Made by a program: the position numbers and the translations under genes. A DNA stretch of 64,000 bases from JAEYFP01 sp964566545 (GTDB lineage Bacteria > Bacillota > Clostridia > Lachnospirales > Lachnospiraceae), in NCBI GenBank assembly GCA_964566545.1, contig CAZMIX010000004.1, positions 48,174 through 112,173 of the forward strand, written 5' to 3'. Each line of letters starts with the position of its first letter. The stretch's first letter is position 1. Positions 32,527 through 41,365 of the stretch are shown piece by piece. The notes under the pieces were generated by a model. That model worked only from the letters and a program-made list of their open reading frames with translations, made no database searches and was not told where the DNA came from.

Positions 32527-35394
32527 TCAGTCTTCAATAACCTCTACTTCTGTCGTATCGGCAATACCGTTAATTAACTCATCGGCATTCTCCAGCCCAA
32601 AGTAATACTTAAAAACATCGCTCGCGACCGCCGCCGCGTTGGCAGACGTATAACCGTAGGCAATCCGGACAGTTACTGCAATTTCCGGATTTTCATATGG
32701 AGCAAAACCAAGAAACAGCGCGTGGTTCGTTCTTGAGGTACTGGTCTGTGCCGTACCGGTTTTTCCGGCCACATTAATCGGAAAATCCTTAAACGCACTT
32801 GTCTTCTCAGCAACGATACGCATGCCTGACCGTACAGCACTCCATGTGGAATCCTGAACCCGGATTTGGTTTCTAACCTGCGGCTCGAAATCCTCAATCG
32901 CCGTTCCGGCAGAATCCGTCACCTTGCTGACAAGCGACATTTGATAACACGTTCCTTTATTTGCGATTGACGTCACATATCTGGCAAGGCCGATCGTCGT
33001 ATAGTTATGGCTTCCCTGTCCGATTGCAGAGTCGATCGGAAGGACATCTGAAAACTTGGGCTCGTTCTCCTCCATCTCGACACCGGTCTTTTCCGTCAGG
33101 CCAAACAAATCCGCATATTCCTCAAGCTTGTCCAAACCGGCTTTTTCCGAATAGGTCGTTGTCATCATGTTTGTACTTAAGCGATAGCCGACTTCATAAA
33201 AGAAACTGTTACAAGAATTTCCGATCGCCTGTACGACATCTAAATTTCCGTGCGCGCCCGGATAAATCCAGCATTTTTTAGCAGGCTCTACCGTATCATA
33301 AATACCTCGGCATTGGATTGATTCTCCTAAATTGACAACACCGTCCTCCAAAGCCGTGACGGCAGATACCATCTTGAACGTGGAACCGGGAGCCGTCATC
33401 TGCTGTGTTGCACAATTATACATCGGGCTTGATAAATCAGACATCAACTGGGCATAATAATCTGCGTCAATCGTGTTTGCAAGCTTATTGGAATCATAGC
33501 CCGGATAGGTGACACAGGCCAGCAGTTCGCCGTTTGTTCCGGTGACAACACAGGAACCGGTGCAGGGATCAAGCGCAAGCTGTGCAGGCGTAATTTCAAT
33601 ATTGGAAATTTTGTTGATCAGAAAATCATACGCCGTCTTAGCACCGGTCTCCACCGCTTCTTTTTCGGCGGTCGTTCCATAAACAGCTCTCTGTTCAAAT
33701 AAAATCATACAAATTTCCCTTCCGGTCAGCTCATTATCCCGGATCATATATTTATACAACTTTTTAGAAAAACCGTTATCACTCTTTAAATCTTCACAGA
33801 TAAAATCCACCAGCTGAGAATAGACTTCCTCCGTATCGGAATATTGGTTGCTTAAATTAAAACGGGAAATGTCGATCCAGTTCTTGGAAAGCGCATGGGT
33901 TAAATATTCCTTTAAGCTGATCGTTTCGTCCGTCGTCCATGCAATATAGGTCGGATCCTCTCTGTCAATTTCATCATTGATAAGAATCCCTGTGTTGGAG
34001 GAAGCCAGCCGCGAAACAATATAGCTTTCATACACCTGCATTTCCGTTGTAAGCCGTTCGTATGGTGTCGAAGTAGTGAGCAACTCGTCCCTTAAAACGT
34101 CAACCGCCCGCTCCTGCTTGGAAAGAAAATTGGAATATACCTGCTTTTCATAAGCATCGGCATTCTTTTCACTAAATTGATTGATGTCCATGACGTTATT
34201 ATTGATCAGAGCAAAATAGACATCGTCAATCGGAATCATCATCAAACTGGATTTGACCTCAGCGTTATTATATTCCTTTACATTCAAAATCTTTGAAACA
34301 AGAATGCCGGCAAGTTTCTGCTCAAGCATATTATAAACTGCCTTTTGCAAATCGGCATCAATTGATAAATAAACGTCATTTCCGGCCTTCGGTTCGATAT
34401 GAGAAGCGGTTTCAATCACCTTGCCGACATTATCCACATAAATGATATCTTTTCCCTTCGTGCCCTGTAAATATTCCTCCATTGTCTTTTCGATACCGGC
34501 CTTTCCGACCATGTCATTCATCGTATACTCATGCTCGGAGCCCGCAAGGCTTTCCAGATCATCCGTGGAAGCGTTGCCGGTATAGCCAAGGAGCGAAGAA
34601 AAATATTTTGCGTCATTATATTTCCGAAGCGTATCCTCTTCGATATCAACGCCCTGCAGAGTGTCTTTATTTTCCATAATAACGGCGACCGTCTCTTCGC
34701 TGACGTCTGAGGCAATAACCGTAGAGAGGTACTTCTGGTAGTTATTCATACTCATCGCATAGCGTATCGTAATGATCTGCAGGATTTCCTCATCCGTGTA
34801 GCCCTCCCCCGCTACAAAGACTGTTTTTGTGTCCCTCTTTGTTTTTTTACCGACCTCGTATTTTTCTGAACCTGCAAGATAGGAAACGACTTGTTCGGGT
34901 GTCGCGTTGCGCTCCGATGTTTTTAAATCATCAATCTTGGTATGACCGTATACATCGGCCAAAAAGCGAAGCAGCTTCTTTTCTGAAACCGTATACTCAT
35001 ACTTTCCATACTCATTCAAAACAATGTTAAAGTTATTTAACACCTTATCCCCGCAGTCCTCAATAAGATGAACGGTGCGAAGAATCGTATTATTCATTTC
35101 CTCGTTTTTCATGCTGCCGGATTCATAATTGTCTTCAATTGTCACAGAATAGGCAAGCTCATTGTATGCAAGCAGATTGCCGTCTTTGTCGTAGATGTTG
35201 CCGCGCGCACTTTTTAACGTCGTCTCTTTTTTGATAGTCAGTGTGAAATTGTTCAGATAATCCTCGCCATTAATAATTTGTAAGATAAACAGCTTTTGTA
35301 TTAGAATTGCAAATAGTACAATGAATATAATGATTAATACAAAAAATCTAGAAAATATTACGTTTTTCAACCAGTCCTTTATATCGTTCAGCAA
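32527..35394 (-). CDS. mrdA: Elongation-specific transpeptidase PBP2 with large insertion
   Basis: 955 residues, against 580-720 usual for PBP2. It begins with an N-terminal membrane span (about 17-40), then the pedestal with RGNIYDKDGNLLAYN. The region leading into the transpeptidase domain begins with LSIDADLQKAV at about 343. The active-site SxxK is S671-K674 (APGSTFK), SxN is at about 727-729 (NSCN) and KTG at 878-880. Between DADLQ and the ACVTYPGYD strand, where other PBPs have about 45 residues, lie about 250, so an insertion of roughly 200 residues (about 370-600) is present. It works with RodA in side-wall synthesis. Confidence 0.95.
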   Translation of the reverse strand: MLNDIKDWLKNVIFSRFFVLIIIFIVLFAILIQKLFILQIINGEDYLNNFTLTIKKETTLKSARGNIYDKDGNLLAYNELAYSVTIEDNYESGSMKNEEMNNTILRTVHLIEDCGDKVLNNFNIVLNEYGKYEYTVSEKKLLRFLADVYGHTKIDDLKTSERNATPEQVVSYLAGSEKYEVGKKTKRDTKTVFVAGEGYTDEEILQIITIRYAMSMNNYQKYLSTVIASDVSEETVAVIMENKDTLQGVDIEEDTLRKYNDAKYFSSLLGYTGNASTDDLESLAGSEHEYTMNDMVGKAGIEKTMEEYLQGTKGKDIIYVDNVGKVIETASHIEPKAGNDVYLSIDADLQKAVYNMLEQKLAGILVSKILNVKEYNNAEVKSSLMMIPIDDVYFALINNNVMDINQFSEKNADAYEKQVYSNFLSKQERAVDVLRDELLTTSTPYERLTTEMQVYESYIVSRLASSNTGILINDEIDREDPTYIAWTTDETISLKEYLTHALSKNWIDISRFNLSNQYSDTEEVYSQLVDFICEDLKSDNGFSKKLYKYMIRDNELTGREICMILFEQRAVYGTTAEKEAVETGAKTAYDFLINKISNIEITPAQLALDPCTGSCVVTGTNGELLACVTYPGYDSNKLANTIDADYYAQLMSDLSSPMYNCATQQMTAPGSTFKMVSAVTALEDGVVNLGESIQCRGIYDTVEPAKKCWIYPGAHGNLDVVQAIGNSCNSFFYEVGYRLSTNMMTTTYSEKAGLDKLEEYADLFGLTEKTGVEMEENEPKFSDVLPIDSAIGQGSHNYTTIGLARYVTSIANKGTCYQMSLVSKVTDSAGTAIEDFEPQVRNQIRVQDSTWSAVRSGMRIVAEKTSAFKDFPINVAGKTGTAQTSTSRTNHALFLGFAPYENPEIAVTVRIAYGYTSANAAAVASDVFKYYFGLENADELINGIADTTEVEVIED

Positions 35395-35397
35395 ACG

Positions 35398-35904
35398 CTA
35401 TGCACTCCTTTTCTCTCTCGCTTCCAGCCATTCATTTACCCACAAAATGGTCTTATAGACAATCAGCGTCACAAGAATCGTATATACGATTTCCGGTAAA
35501 ATAACATGAACAAAATAGTAGCCAAGATTCAGCTTTCCCCTTAGTAAAAATAAAAAAATATAGCAGAGAAAGCAATATAACAGTTCACTGGCCGTAATGA
35601 GAATCATCGGCAGCTTGATATCCTCCGGATAAAAAATACTTCTGAAAAATCCATTCAAATAGCCGATGCACATATAAACAAGCGCGTAAAATCCAAGAAT
35701 ATCCCCGTAAAAGATGTCTAAAATCAGACCGGCCAGAAAGCCAATTACCATCCCCTCCTTTTTTCCGCACATGAAGCCGAATGAGGAGGTGATGATAATC
35801 AATATATTAGGAACGATGCCGCCAAGCGATATCCTTTGGAAAAAAGTACATTGCAGCAAATATCCGATAATAACCATTAAGATGATGATAGTTTTTCTGA
35901 GCAT
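35398..35904 (-). CDS. mreD: Rod shape-determining protein MreD
   Basis: 168 residues, nearly all hydrophobic, with five or six membrane spans. The family is recognised by ILIIITSSFGFMCGKKEGMVIGFLAGLILDIFYGDILGFYAL, the conserved G-x-x-x-G-x-x-x-D pattern. It is part of the MreBCD elongasome membrane core. Position between mreC and the PBP2 gene confirms the call. Confidence 0.93.
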   Translation of the reverse strand: MLRKTIIILMVIIGYLLQCTFFQRISLGGIVPNILIIITSSFGFMCGKKEGMVIGFLAGLILDIFYGDILGFYALVYMCIGYLNGFFRSIFYPEDIKLPMILITASELLYCFLCYIFLFLLRGKLNLGYYFVHVILPEIVYTILVTLIVYKTILWVNEWLEAREKRSA

Positions 35905-35933
35905 ATGCGTTTAACCCGCTTTCCGATAGCGCC

Positions 35934-36797
35934 CTAATCCTTCTGCTGCTTCAACTCCGTAATAACAAGCACGGTATCCAAATGCTTAAAATCCACAATA
36001 GGCGTGATATAACCCGATTTTGTCAGGTTGTTCGCATCCTTGTTAATCTGCGTAATATAGCCGACAGAAATCCCCGGGAGATATCTGTTGCTGATGCGGG
36101 AGGTTACGACCAAGTCGCCCTGCACAATAACATCCTCATTGTCGATTAGCTGGGAGAACCGAATATAGCCTTCGTTCATCAGCTCCAGATCACCCGTCAC
36201 AATCAGCCGATCCGAGGTTGACAGTACCATACCGCTCAAATTGGAATTATCGTCGATAATCGACTTGACTGTCGCCCAATTGGGTCCCGACTCCGTGACA
36301 ATGCCAACAAGACCGCCGCCGGCCATTACGTTCATATCCACGTCGATCCCGTCATTTTTCCCTTTATCAATTAAAAAAGAACTAAACCAGTTCCCGGCAT
36401 CCTTTCCGATCACTCTCGCCCCGACCTTATCGTAGCCGGAATACTGTTCGTCCAGTGCAAACAACTGCCTCAGCTCCGAAAGCTCATATTTATCCTGCTT
36501 CAGGTCGTTTACTTGAATCGCCAAATCCGCGACCTGCGTTTTTAACTCCTCATTTTCCTTTGCAAGCTCATCCATCCGTTTAATACTATCCGAACGACTT
36601 GTCAGCCAAAGACCGGCCTTTGAGATTCCCTTTTGGAACGGAACGATCGTATAGCCCGCAACCGTTTCCAGCGATCCGCTGATCGCATCTGTCGTAAACG
36701 ACAGGATCATCATCGTTATACAGACAATGGTCAGTGCAAGCAGGACGTATTTACTTGGAATAGAAATTTTTGTTCTATTAGAGCGGTTCCTTGCCAT
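35934..36797 (-). CDS. mreC: Rod shape-determining protein MreC
   Basis: 287 residues: a basic start, one span at about 13-33, a coiled coil at about 70-110 (MDELAKENEELKTQVADLAIQVNDLKQ), then the beta-rich extracytoplasmic domain (ARVIGKDAGNWFSSFLIDKG, GGGLVGIVTESG). MreC links MreB inside to PBP2/RodA outside. Follows mreB after 12 bases. Confidence 0.95.
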   Translation of the reverse strand: MARNRSNRTKISIPSKYVLLALTIVCITMMILSFTTDAISGSLETVAGYTIVPFQKGISKAGLWLTSRSDSIKRMDELAKENEELKTQVADLAIQVNDLKQDKYELSELRQLFALDEQYSGYDKVGARVIGKDAGNWFSSFLIDKGKNDGIDVDMNVMAGGGLVGIVTESGPNWATVKSIIDDNSNLSGMVLSTSDRLIVTGDLELMNEGYIRFSQLIDNEDVIVQGDLVVTSRISNRYLPGISVGYITQINKDANNLTKSGYITPIVDFKHLDTVLVITELKQQKD

Positions 36798-36809
36798 GAA
36801 TCCTTCCCC

Positions 36810-37823
36810 TTAGTTTGTGAAATCCTGCATCGAATAAGCCACCGAGTGAAAATGCTCATTTTTTATTATCTGGGAAAGACCATAAGCGACACTTTCTTCA
36901 CCATTTGATGAAAAATTTACCTTCAGCCCGGTGCTTCTACCGATCAGCTCATGCAGATTGCCGATTCCCGCGGAACCTCCTGTCAGGAAAATGCCCTTTT
37001 TATAAATATCCGCACCAAGCTCCGGCGGAGTTCTCTCCAGAATTACGCGTACGCTGTCAATGATCATTTCAAAATTCTCACGCATTGCCTTTTCGATTAA
37101 ATTCGTCGGGATATTCCTCTCAACAGGAAGTCCTGTCACAATATCCCTTCCGTAGACAACCGCATCCTCTTCTGCCGCTTCGAGCTTCGGAAGCGCTATT
37201 TTTACTTTTTCGGCCGTTTTGGCACCGATCAGCAGATTGTATTCTTTTCTGATAATATTGCGAATGCTTTCATCAAATTTTTTTCCACCAATTTTAATGA
37301 GACGGCTGAGCACGATACCCCCAAGAGATAAGATGGAGACTTCCGTCGTGTCAAAGCCAATATTGACGATCAGAATTCCCTGAGAATTCTTCAAATCGAC
37401 ATCAAAACCAATGCTGTCCGCGATTGCCTTTTCAACAATATAAATACCGCGCGCCTTGACGTTAGAATCCTTAACAAGATCAAAAAAAGCTCGTTTTTCC
37501 ACCTCGGTGATATCGGTCGGAACAGAAATATAGTAATCGGCGGGCTTTATGTTTCCGCCCATTGCATCGGAAATAAAGCTCCTCAGCAAAATCTGCATAT
37601 GATTAATATCCGCGATCACACCGCTTGTCACCGGATAGGAAACCACAATCGAGGCGGGTGCTTTTTCATACATCTCGAATGCCTGATCACCGTAAGCAAA
37701 CACATTTCTTTTATTTTGGATCGCTATCATATTTTTCTGACTCGTAATTTTTTCTTCGAATCCATTATATATTTTAATGTTGCAGGTACCGAGATCGATA
37801 CCGAATGCATTGACTGACAACAA
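36810..37823 (-). CDS. mreB: MreB-type actin homologue (somewhat divergent)
   Basis: 337 residues, actin fold. The phosphate-1 loop is FGIDLGTCNIKIY, the connecting region has VSYPVTSGVIADI, phosphate-2 lies in LIVNIGFDTTEVSIL, and the adenosine motif is GIFLTGGSAGIGNL. Spacing and signatures fit MreB, but several usually invariant positions differ (ISVPTDITEVEKRA, where most have VPxGxTxVERRA). Such divergent copies occur beside mreC in Lachnospiraceae. It guides elongasome movement. Confidence 0.9.
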   Translation of the reverse strand: MLSVNAFGIDLGTCNIKIYNGFEEKITSQKNMIAIQNKRNVFAYGDQAFEMYEKAPASIVVSYPVTSGVIADINHMQILLRSFISDAMGGNIKPADYYISVPTDITEVEKRAFFDLVKDSNVKARGIYIVEKAIADSIGFDVDLKNSQGILIVNIGFDTTEVSILSLGGIVLSRLIKIGGKKFDESIRNIIRKEYNLLIGAKTAEKVKIALPKLEAAEEDAVVYGRDIVTGLPVERNIPTNLIEKAMRENFEMIIDSVRVILERTPPELGADIYKKGIFLTGGSAGIGNLHELIGRSTGLKVNFSSNGEESVAYGLSQIIKNEHFHSVAYSMQDFTN

Positions 37824-37833
37824 AAACCCTCCT

Positions 37834-38532
37834 TCAAAACAAACCGGCTTCTTTTAAGCTGATATAACAGTTATTGCCGATAATGATGTGATCAATTAAC
37901 TGAATATCCATAATATTTCCGGCTTCTCTTATCTTTTTTGTGACAACTATATCCTCTTTGCTCGGTGTAGGATTGCCGCTCGGATGATTATGCATCATGA
38001 TAATATAAACGGCTCCGCTGCTTAATGCCTTTATAAAAATTTCCCGCGCAGAAACGAGCGACTGGTTCACAGTCCCGCTCGACAACAAAAAATCACTTAA
38101 AAATCCACTGGCACCATTTAAAAATATAATCCATGTCTGTTCGTTTGTCAGATGGCGCATGCTCTCCATATAATAGTCGGCAAGCACCTTTGGTGAGTTT
38201 ACAGTCATTTTCTCCGGCATCGCCGTTATGGAAATGCGTCTGGAAAGCTCTGCAATACACTTTAACGTGATTGCCTTTACATTTCCAACTCCGGGAAGTT
38301 TTTTAAGCTCCTCCAATGACTTTTGGTGCAGCGCCAAAAGACTATGTTCTCCCCGGGGCAGTTCCAAAACTTTTCTGGCAAGCTCAATGGAGGTCTCACC
38401 CTTTGTTCCTGTCTTTAACAGGATAGCTAACAGCTCGGCATCTGTCAATGCGTAAGCTCCATGCTTTAAGAATTTTTCATATGGCCTTTCCAGAGCCGGT
38501 AAATCTTTCATTGTAAGATGTTCAGTGTCCAA
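37834..38532 (-). CDS. radC: RadC-family JAB-domain protein
   Basis: 232 residues. An N-terminal helix-hairpin-helix region (LLAILLKTG, LKKLPGVGNVKAITLKCIAEL) precedes a JAMM/MPN+ metallo-domain with EIFIKALSSGAVYIIMMHNHPSGNPTPSKED. The domain includes the metal-binding H-x-H...S..D. Once linked to recombination repair, its function is unclear. It stands directly before mreB, a long-conserved order (radC-mreB-mreC-mreD). Confidence 0.94.
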   Translation of the reverse strand: MDTEHLTMKDLPALERPYEKFLKHGAYALTDAELLAILLKTGTKGETSIELARKVLELPRGEHSLLALHQKSLEELKKLPGVGNVKAITLKCIAELSRRISITAMPEKMTVNSPKVLADYYMESMRHLTNEQTWIIFLNGASGFLSDFLLSSGTVNQSLVSAREIFIKALSSGAVYIIMMHNHPSGNPTPSKEDIVVTKKIREAGNIMDIQLIDHIIIGNNCYISLKEAGLF

Positions 38533-38597
38533 TGTTCTCCTCCGTTTTCATAATTCTCCGGATATGCAGACGAAGGAATGTTGGATGGTTATTGTTA

Positions 38598-38614
38598 TGC
38601 CAATAATTTTGGCA
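38598..38614. promoter_or_regulatory. Small perfect palindrome downstream of DUF4321 gene
   Basis: TGCCAA-TAATT-TTGGCA, in the 109-base gap between radC and the DUF4321 gene. It could be an operator for radC-mre expression or a weak terminator; no long T tract follows on either strand. Confidence 0.35.
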
Positions 38615-38641
38615 GGCTAAGGGGTAAAGCAGTTGATGCGG

Positions 38642-38893
38642 CTATAGCTTGCGGTAGATTAGCACTCCGATTACAATACCGATAATACTCGCGATCGTAA
38701 TTTTAATCGTAACCGCAAAGGTTAGTGCGATGATGCCAAGATCAAGCACAAGTGGACTCGTAAATCCAAAGGTCTTTCCATAATTCAGCCAGCTCAGTCC
38801 CGACATGTTTTCCGCCAGCATTCCGATGAAACCGCCAATCACAATTCCGGCAAGAATCAACAGAAAGCATGTCCAGTTATTTTTTCCTCTCAT
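38642..38893 (-). CDS. DUF4321 small membrane protein
   Basis: 83 residues with two hydrophobic spans (FLLILAGIVIGGFIGMLAE and the C-terminal LGIIALTFAVTIKITIASIIGIVIGVLIY) separated by a segment with LNYGKTFGFTSPLVLDLG, which is the DUF4321 pattern. Function unknown; the gene is typically found beside radC-mreB in Firmicutes, suggesting an envelope role. An ATG at 38905 is in frame, but GAGGTA stands at the right distance from the ATG at 38893. A foldable leader precedes it. Confidence 0.85.
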   Translation of the reverse strand: MRGKNNWTCFLLILAGIVIGGFIGMLAENMSGLSWLNYGKTFGFTSPLVLDLGIIALTFAVTIKITIASIIGIVIGVLIYRKL

Positions 38894-38912
38894 AGTATAC
38901 CTCATATCAAGT

Positions 38913-38963
38913 CCCGTATATGGAATTCCGAGTCGATTATTGGAATCTTGTGGGAACTACGGG
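38913..38963 (-). promoter_or_regulatory. Structured leader candidate before the DUF4321 gene
   Basis: CCCGTA (38913-38918) is complementary to TACGGG (38958-38963), with a nested ATTCC/GGAAT pairing (38925-38929 and 38942-38946). On the transcript of the DUF4321 gene this forms a two-tier stem ending about 20 bases before the start codon. The rest of 38906-39080 is AT-rich with no gene. Confidence 0.35.
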
Positions 38964-39080
38964 CAGCCATCCACAACATATAGACATATTACCATATTTT
39001 CATCGTTGTGTACATAAAAATTCAATTAATTTTTACTTTAATTTTTACGACAACAGCTATCAGAATATTACATTTTTTCC

Positions 39081-40370
39081 TTATGACAGACAAATCACCC
39101 CGGCATCCTTTAAGGACTGCAGCGACCTTAAAATGCCAAACTTTGCATGGTTCCAAGTCAATCCTCCCTGAAAATATACCGCATAAGGCGGCTTGATGGG
39201 AGCATCTGCACTCAGCTCAATGGAGGAACCGGACACAAACGCTCCGGCCGCCATAATGACATCACAATTATAACCGGGCATCGCCCATGGCTCCGGAGTC
39301 ACAAAGCTGTCTACCGGCGCAGCGGCCTGAATGCCCTTACAGAACGCGATGACAGCTTCAGGCGAACCAAGTGTAACCGCCTGAATAATATCGTGGCGGC
39401 TTTCCATACTGTTTGGCACGACCGGAAATCCCAGCCTTTCATAGATACCGGAAGCAAAAACCGCTCCCTTCAGTGCACCGTTTACGACCGTTGGGGCTAA
39501 AAACAAGCCCTGATAAAAGCTTTGGTTGATACCAAGGGATGCGCCGACCTCTTTCCCGAGCCCGGGAGAGGTCAAGCGGTATGCAGCGTTCTCGACGCAT
39601 TCCTTCGTGCCGGCAATATAACCGCCGATCGGTGCAAGTCCACCTCCGGGATTTTTGATTAAGGAACCGACGACCATGTCCGCGCCGACCTGTGACGGTT
39701 CGGTTTCCTCAACAAATTCTCCATAGCAGTTATCCACCATGCAGATGACGCCGGGTTTTATATTTTTAACAAAGGTGATCAGTTCCCCGATCTGCTTAAC
39801 CGACAAAGTCGGTCTTGTCTGATATCCTTTTGAACGCTGAATTGTCACCAGCTTTGTTTTTTCATTGATTGCCTGCTTGATTGCATCATAATCAAAACTT
39901 CCGTCAAAAAGCAGTTCCACTTGCCGGTACGTAATGCCGTATTCAGAAAGGGAACCTTTAGACGGACGGATGCCAATGACCTCCTCAAGCGTATCATATG
40001 GCTTTCCTACCGGTGAAAGTAGCTCATCGCCGGGACGCAGATTTGCCGAAAGGGCGACTGCAAGCGCATGAGTACCGCAGGTAATCTGCGGTCTGACAAG
40101 CGCATCCTCTGTATGAAACAGCTGCGCGTACACCTTCTCAAGTGTATCCCTTCCAAGGTCATTATAGCCGTATCCGCTCGTCATTTGAAAGCAAGCCTCG
40201 GATACACGGCATTCCTGCATCGCCCGGATAACCTTTAGCTGGTTATATTCCATCGTGTTATCAAATTCGGCAAATCGTTCTTTTAAATCTATAAGCACAC
40301 TTTCTCCAAATAAAAAAACGTCCTCATCAATCCCCATCTGCCGGTACATTATTTTTTGTTGTTCATTCAT
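39081..40370 (-). CDS. Methionine gamma-lyase-like (aluminium resistance family) PLP enzyme
   Basis: 429 residues of the PF06838 family, long labelled aluminium resistance protein. Features are RPQITCGTHALAVALSANLRPGDELL, the PLP-stacking region, VDNCYGEFVE with the cofactor Asp, and the internal-aldimine Lys probably in GSLIKNPGGGLAPIGGYIAG. Homologues act on sulfur amino acids. It lies seven bases after miaA, as in Bacillus (ynbB near hfq-miaA). The substrate is not established. Confidence 0.9.
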   Translation of the reverse strand: MNEQQKIMYRQMGIDEDVFLFGESVLIDLKERFAEFDNTMEYNQLKVIRAMQECRVSEACFQMTSGYGYNDLGRDTLEKVYAQLFHTEDALVRPQITCGTHALAVALSANLRPGDELLSPVGKPYDTLEEVIGIRPSKGSLSEYGITYRQVELLFDGSFDYDAIKQAINEKTKLVTIQRSKGYQTRPTLSVKQIGELITFVKNIKPGVICMVDNCYGEFVEETEPSQVGADMVVGSLIKNPGGGLAPIGGYIAGTKECVENAAYRLTSPGLGKEVGASLGINQSFYQGLFLAPTVVNGALKGAVFASGIYERLGFPVVPNSMESRHDIIQAVTLGSPEAVIAFCKGIQAAAPVDSFVTPEPWAMPGYNCDVIMAAGAFVSGSSIELSADAPIKPPYAVYFQGGLTWNHAKFGILRSLQSLKDAGVICLS

Positions 40371-40376
40371 CGCAAC

Positions 40377-41342
40377 CTACTCTTTTCCTGTCTGTTTTAA
40401 CTTAATACACTCACATATCCGTGCAAGAATCCGTTCTTCATCATAGCCGTAATCCTTTTTATCCAGCCAGATCAAATCCTTTTCACGGCGAAACCAAGTG
40501 AGCTGACGCTTTGCAAAATGTCTCGTATCCCGCTTAATAATCCGGACTGCCTCCTCCAAAGGATATTCGCCGTCAAGAAAAGCAAGCAGTTCCTTATAGC
40601 CAATTCCCTGCATGGAAATAAGGCTTCTGTCATAGCCCATTTCCTTAAGCCGCATAACTTCCTCTAACAATCCCGCCTGCAGCATTTGGTCGACGCGTGC
40701 GTCAATCCTCTCATACAAAAGCTCCCGGTCATCGTTGAGCACAAAATAACAAAATGCATAAGGAGATTCCTTTTGTCGCTCCGCTTCATTATGTGCGGAA
40801 ATCGGTTTTCCTGTCAAATGATAATATTCCAGCGCACGGATGACACGCTTAACATTGTTTGCGTGAATCTCCTGAGCAGCTTTCTCGTCCGTCCGTATGA
40901 GCAGGTTGTGCAGATATAGAGAACCTTTCTCTTGCACAAGCTGCTCCAGCTTCTTGCGATAGACCGGATCCTCTTTCGTCTGTTCAAAGTCAATTCCATA
41001 TAGTACTGCCTGGATATAAAAGCCGGTTCCCCCGACGATTAGGGGAATCTTCCCCTTTTCGTAAATCTCCCGCATGGCGGCATTTGCCATGTCCTGAAAA
41101 CGTGTTACATTAAAAGGTTCTGAGGGCATTAGCTCATCTATGAGATAATGACGGACTCCGCCCATTTCTTCAGGACGTATTTTTGCGGAGCCGATATCCA
41201 TATGACGGTAAATTTGCATAGAATCCGCAGAAATAACTTCTGCATTTATTTTTTTTGCCAACAAAATCGAAAGGCTGGTCTTTCCCACTGCGGTCGGGCC
41301 GGTCAATATGACCAGCGGTTTTTTTTCATTCCTGTTTTCCAT
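40377..41342 (-). CDS. miaA: tRNA dimethylallyltransferase
   Basis: 321 residues. It adds dimethylallyl to A37 of tRNAs reading U-starting codons. The P-loop GPTAVGKTSLS is at about 14-24, followed by the DSMQIYRHMDIGSAK and VGGTGFYIQA blocks and the tRNA-contacting TRHFAKRQLTWFRRE. Directly downstream of mutL, the standard mutS-mutL-miaA arrangement. Confidence 0.97.
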   Translation of the reverse strand: MENRNEKKPLVILTGPTAVGKTSLSILLAKKINAEVISADSMQIYRHMDIGSAKIRPEEMGGVRHYLIDELMPSEPFNVTRFQDMANAAMREIYEKGKIPLIVGGTGFYIQAVLYGIDFEQTKEDPVYRKKLEQLVQEKGSLYLHNLLIRTDEKAAQEIHANNVKRVIRALEYYHLTGKPISAHNEAERQKESPYAFCYFVLNDDRELLYERIDARVDQMLQAGLLEEVMRLKEMGYDRSLISMQGIGYKELLAFLDGEYPLEEAVRIIKRDTRHFAKRQLTWFRREKDLIWLDKKDYGYDEERILARICECIKLKQTGKE

Positions 41343-41365
41343 AAATTATTCCTTATTTGATTATG

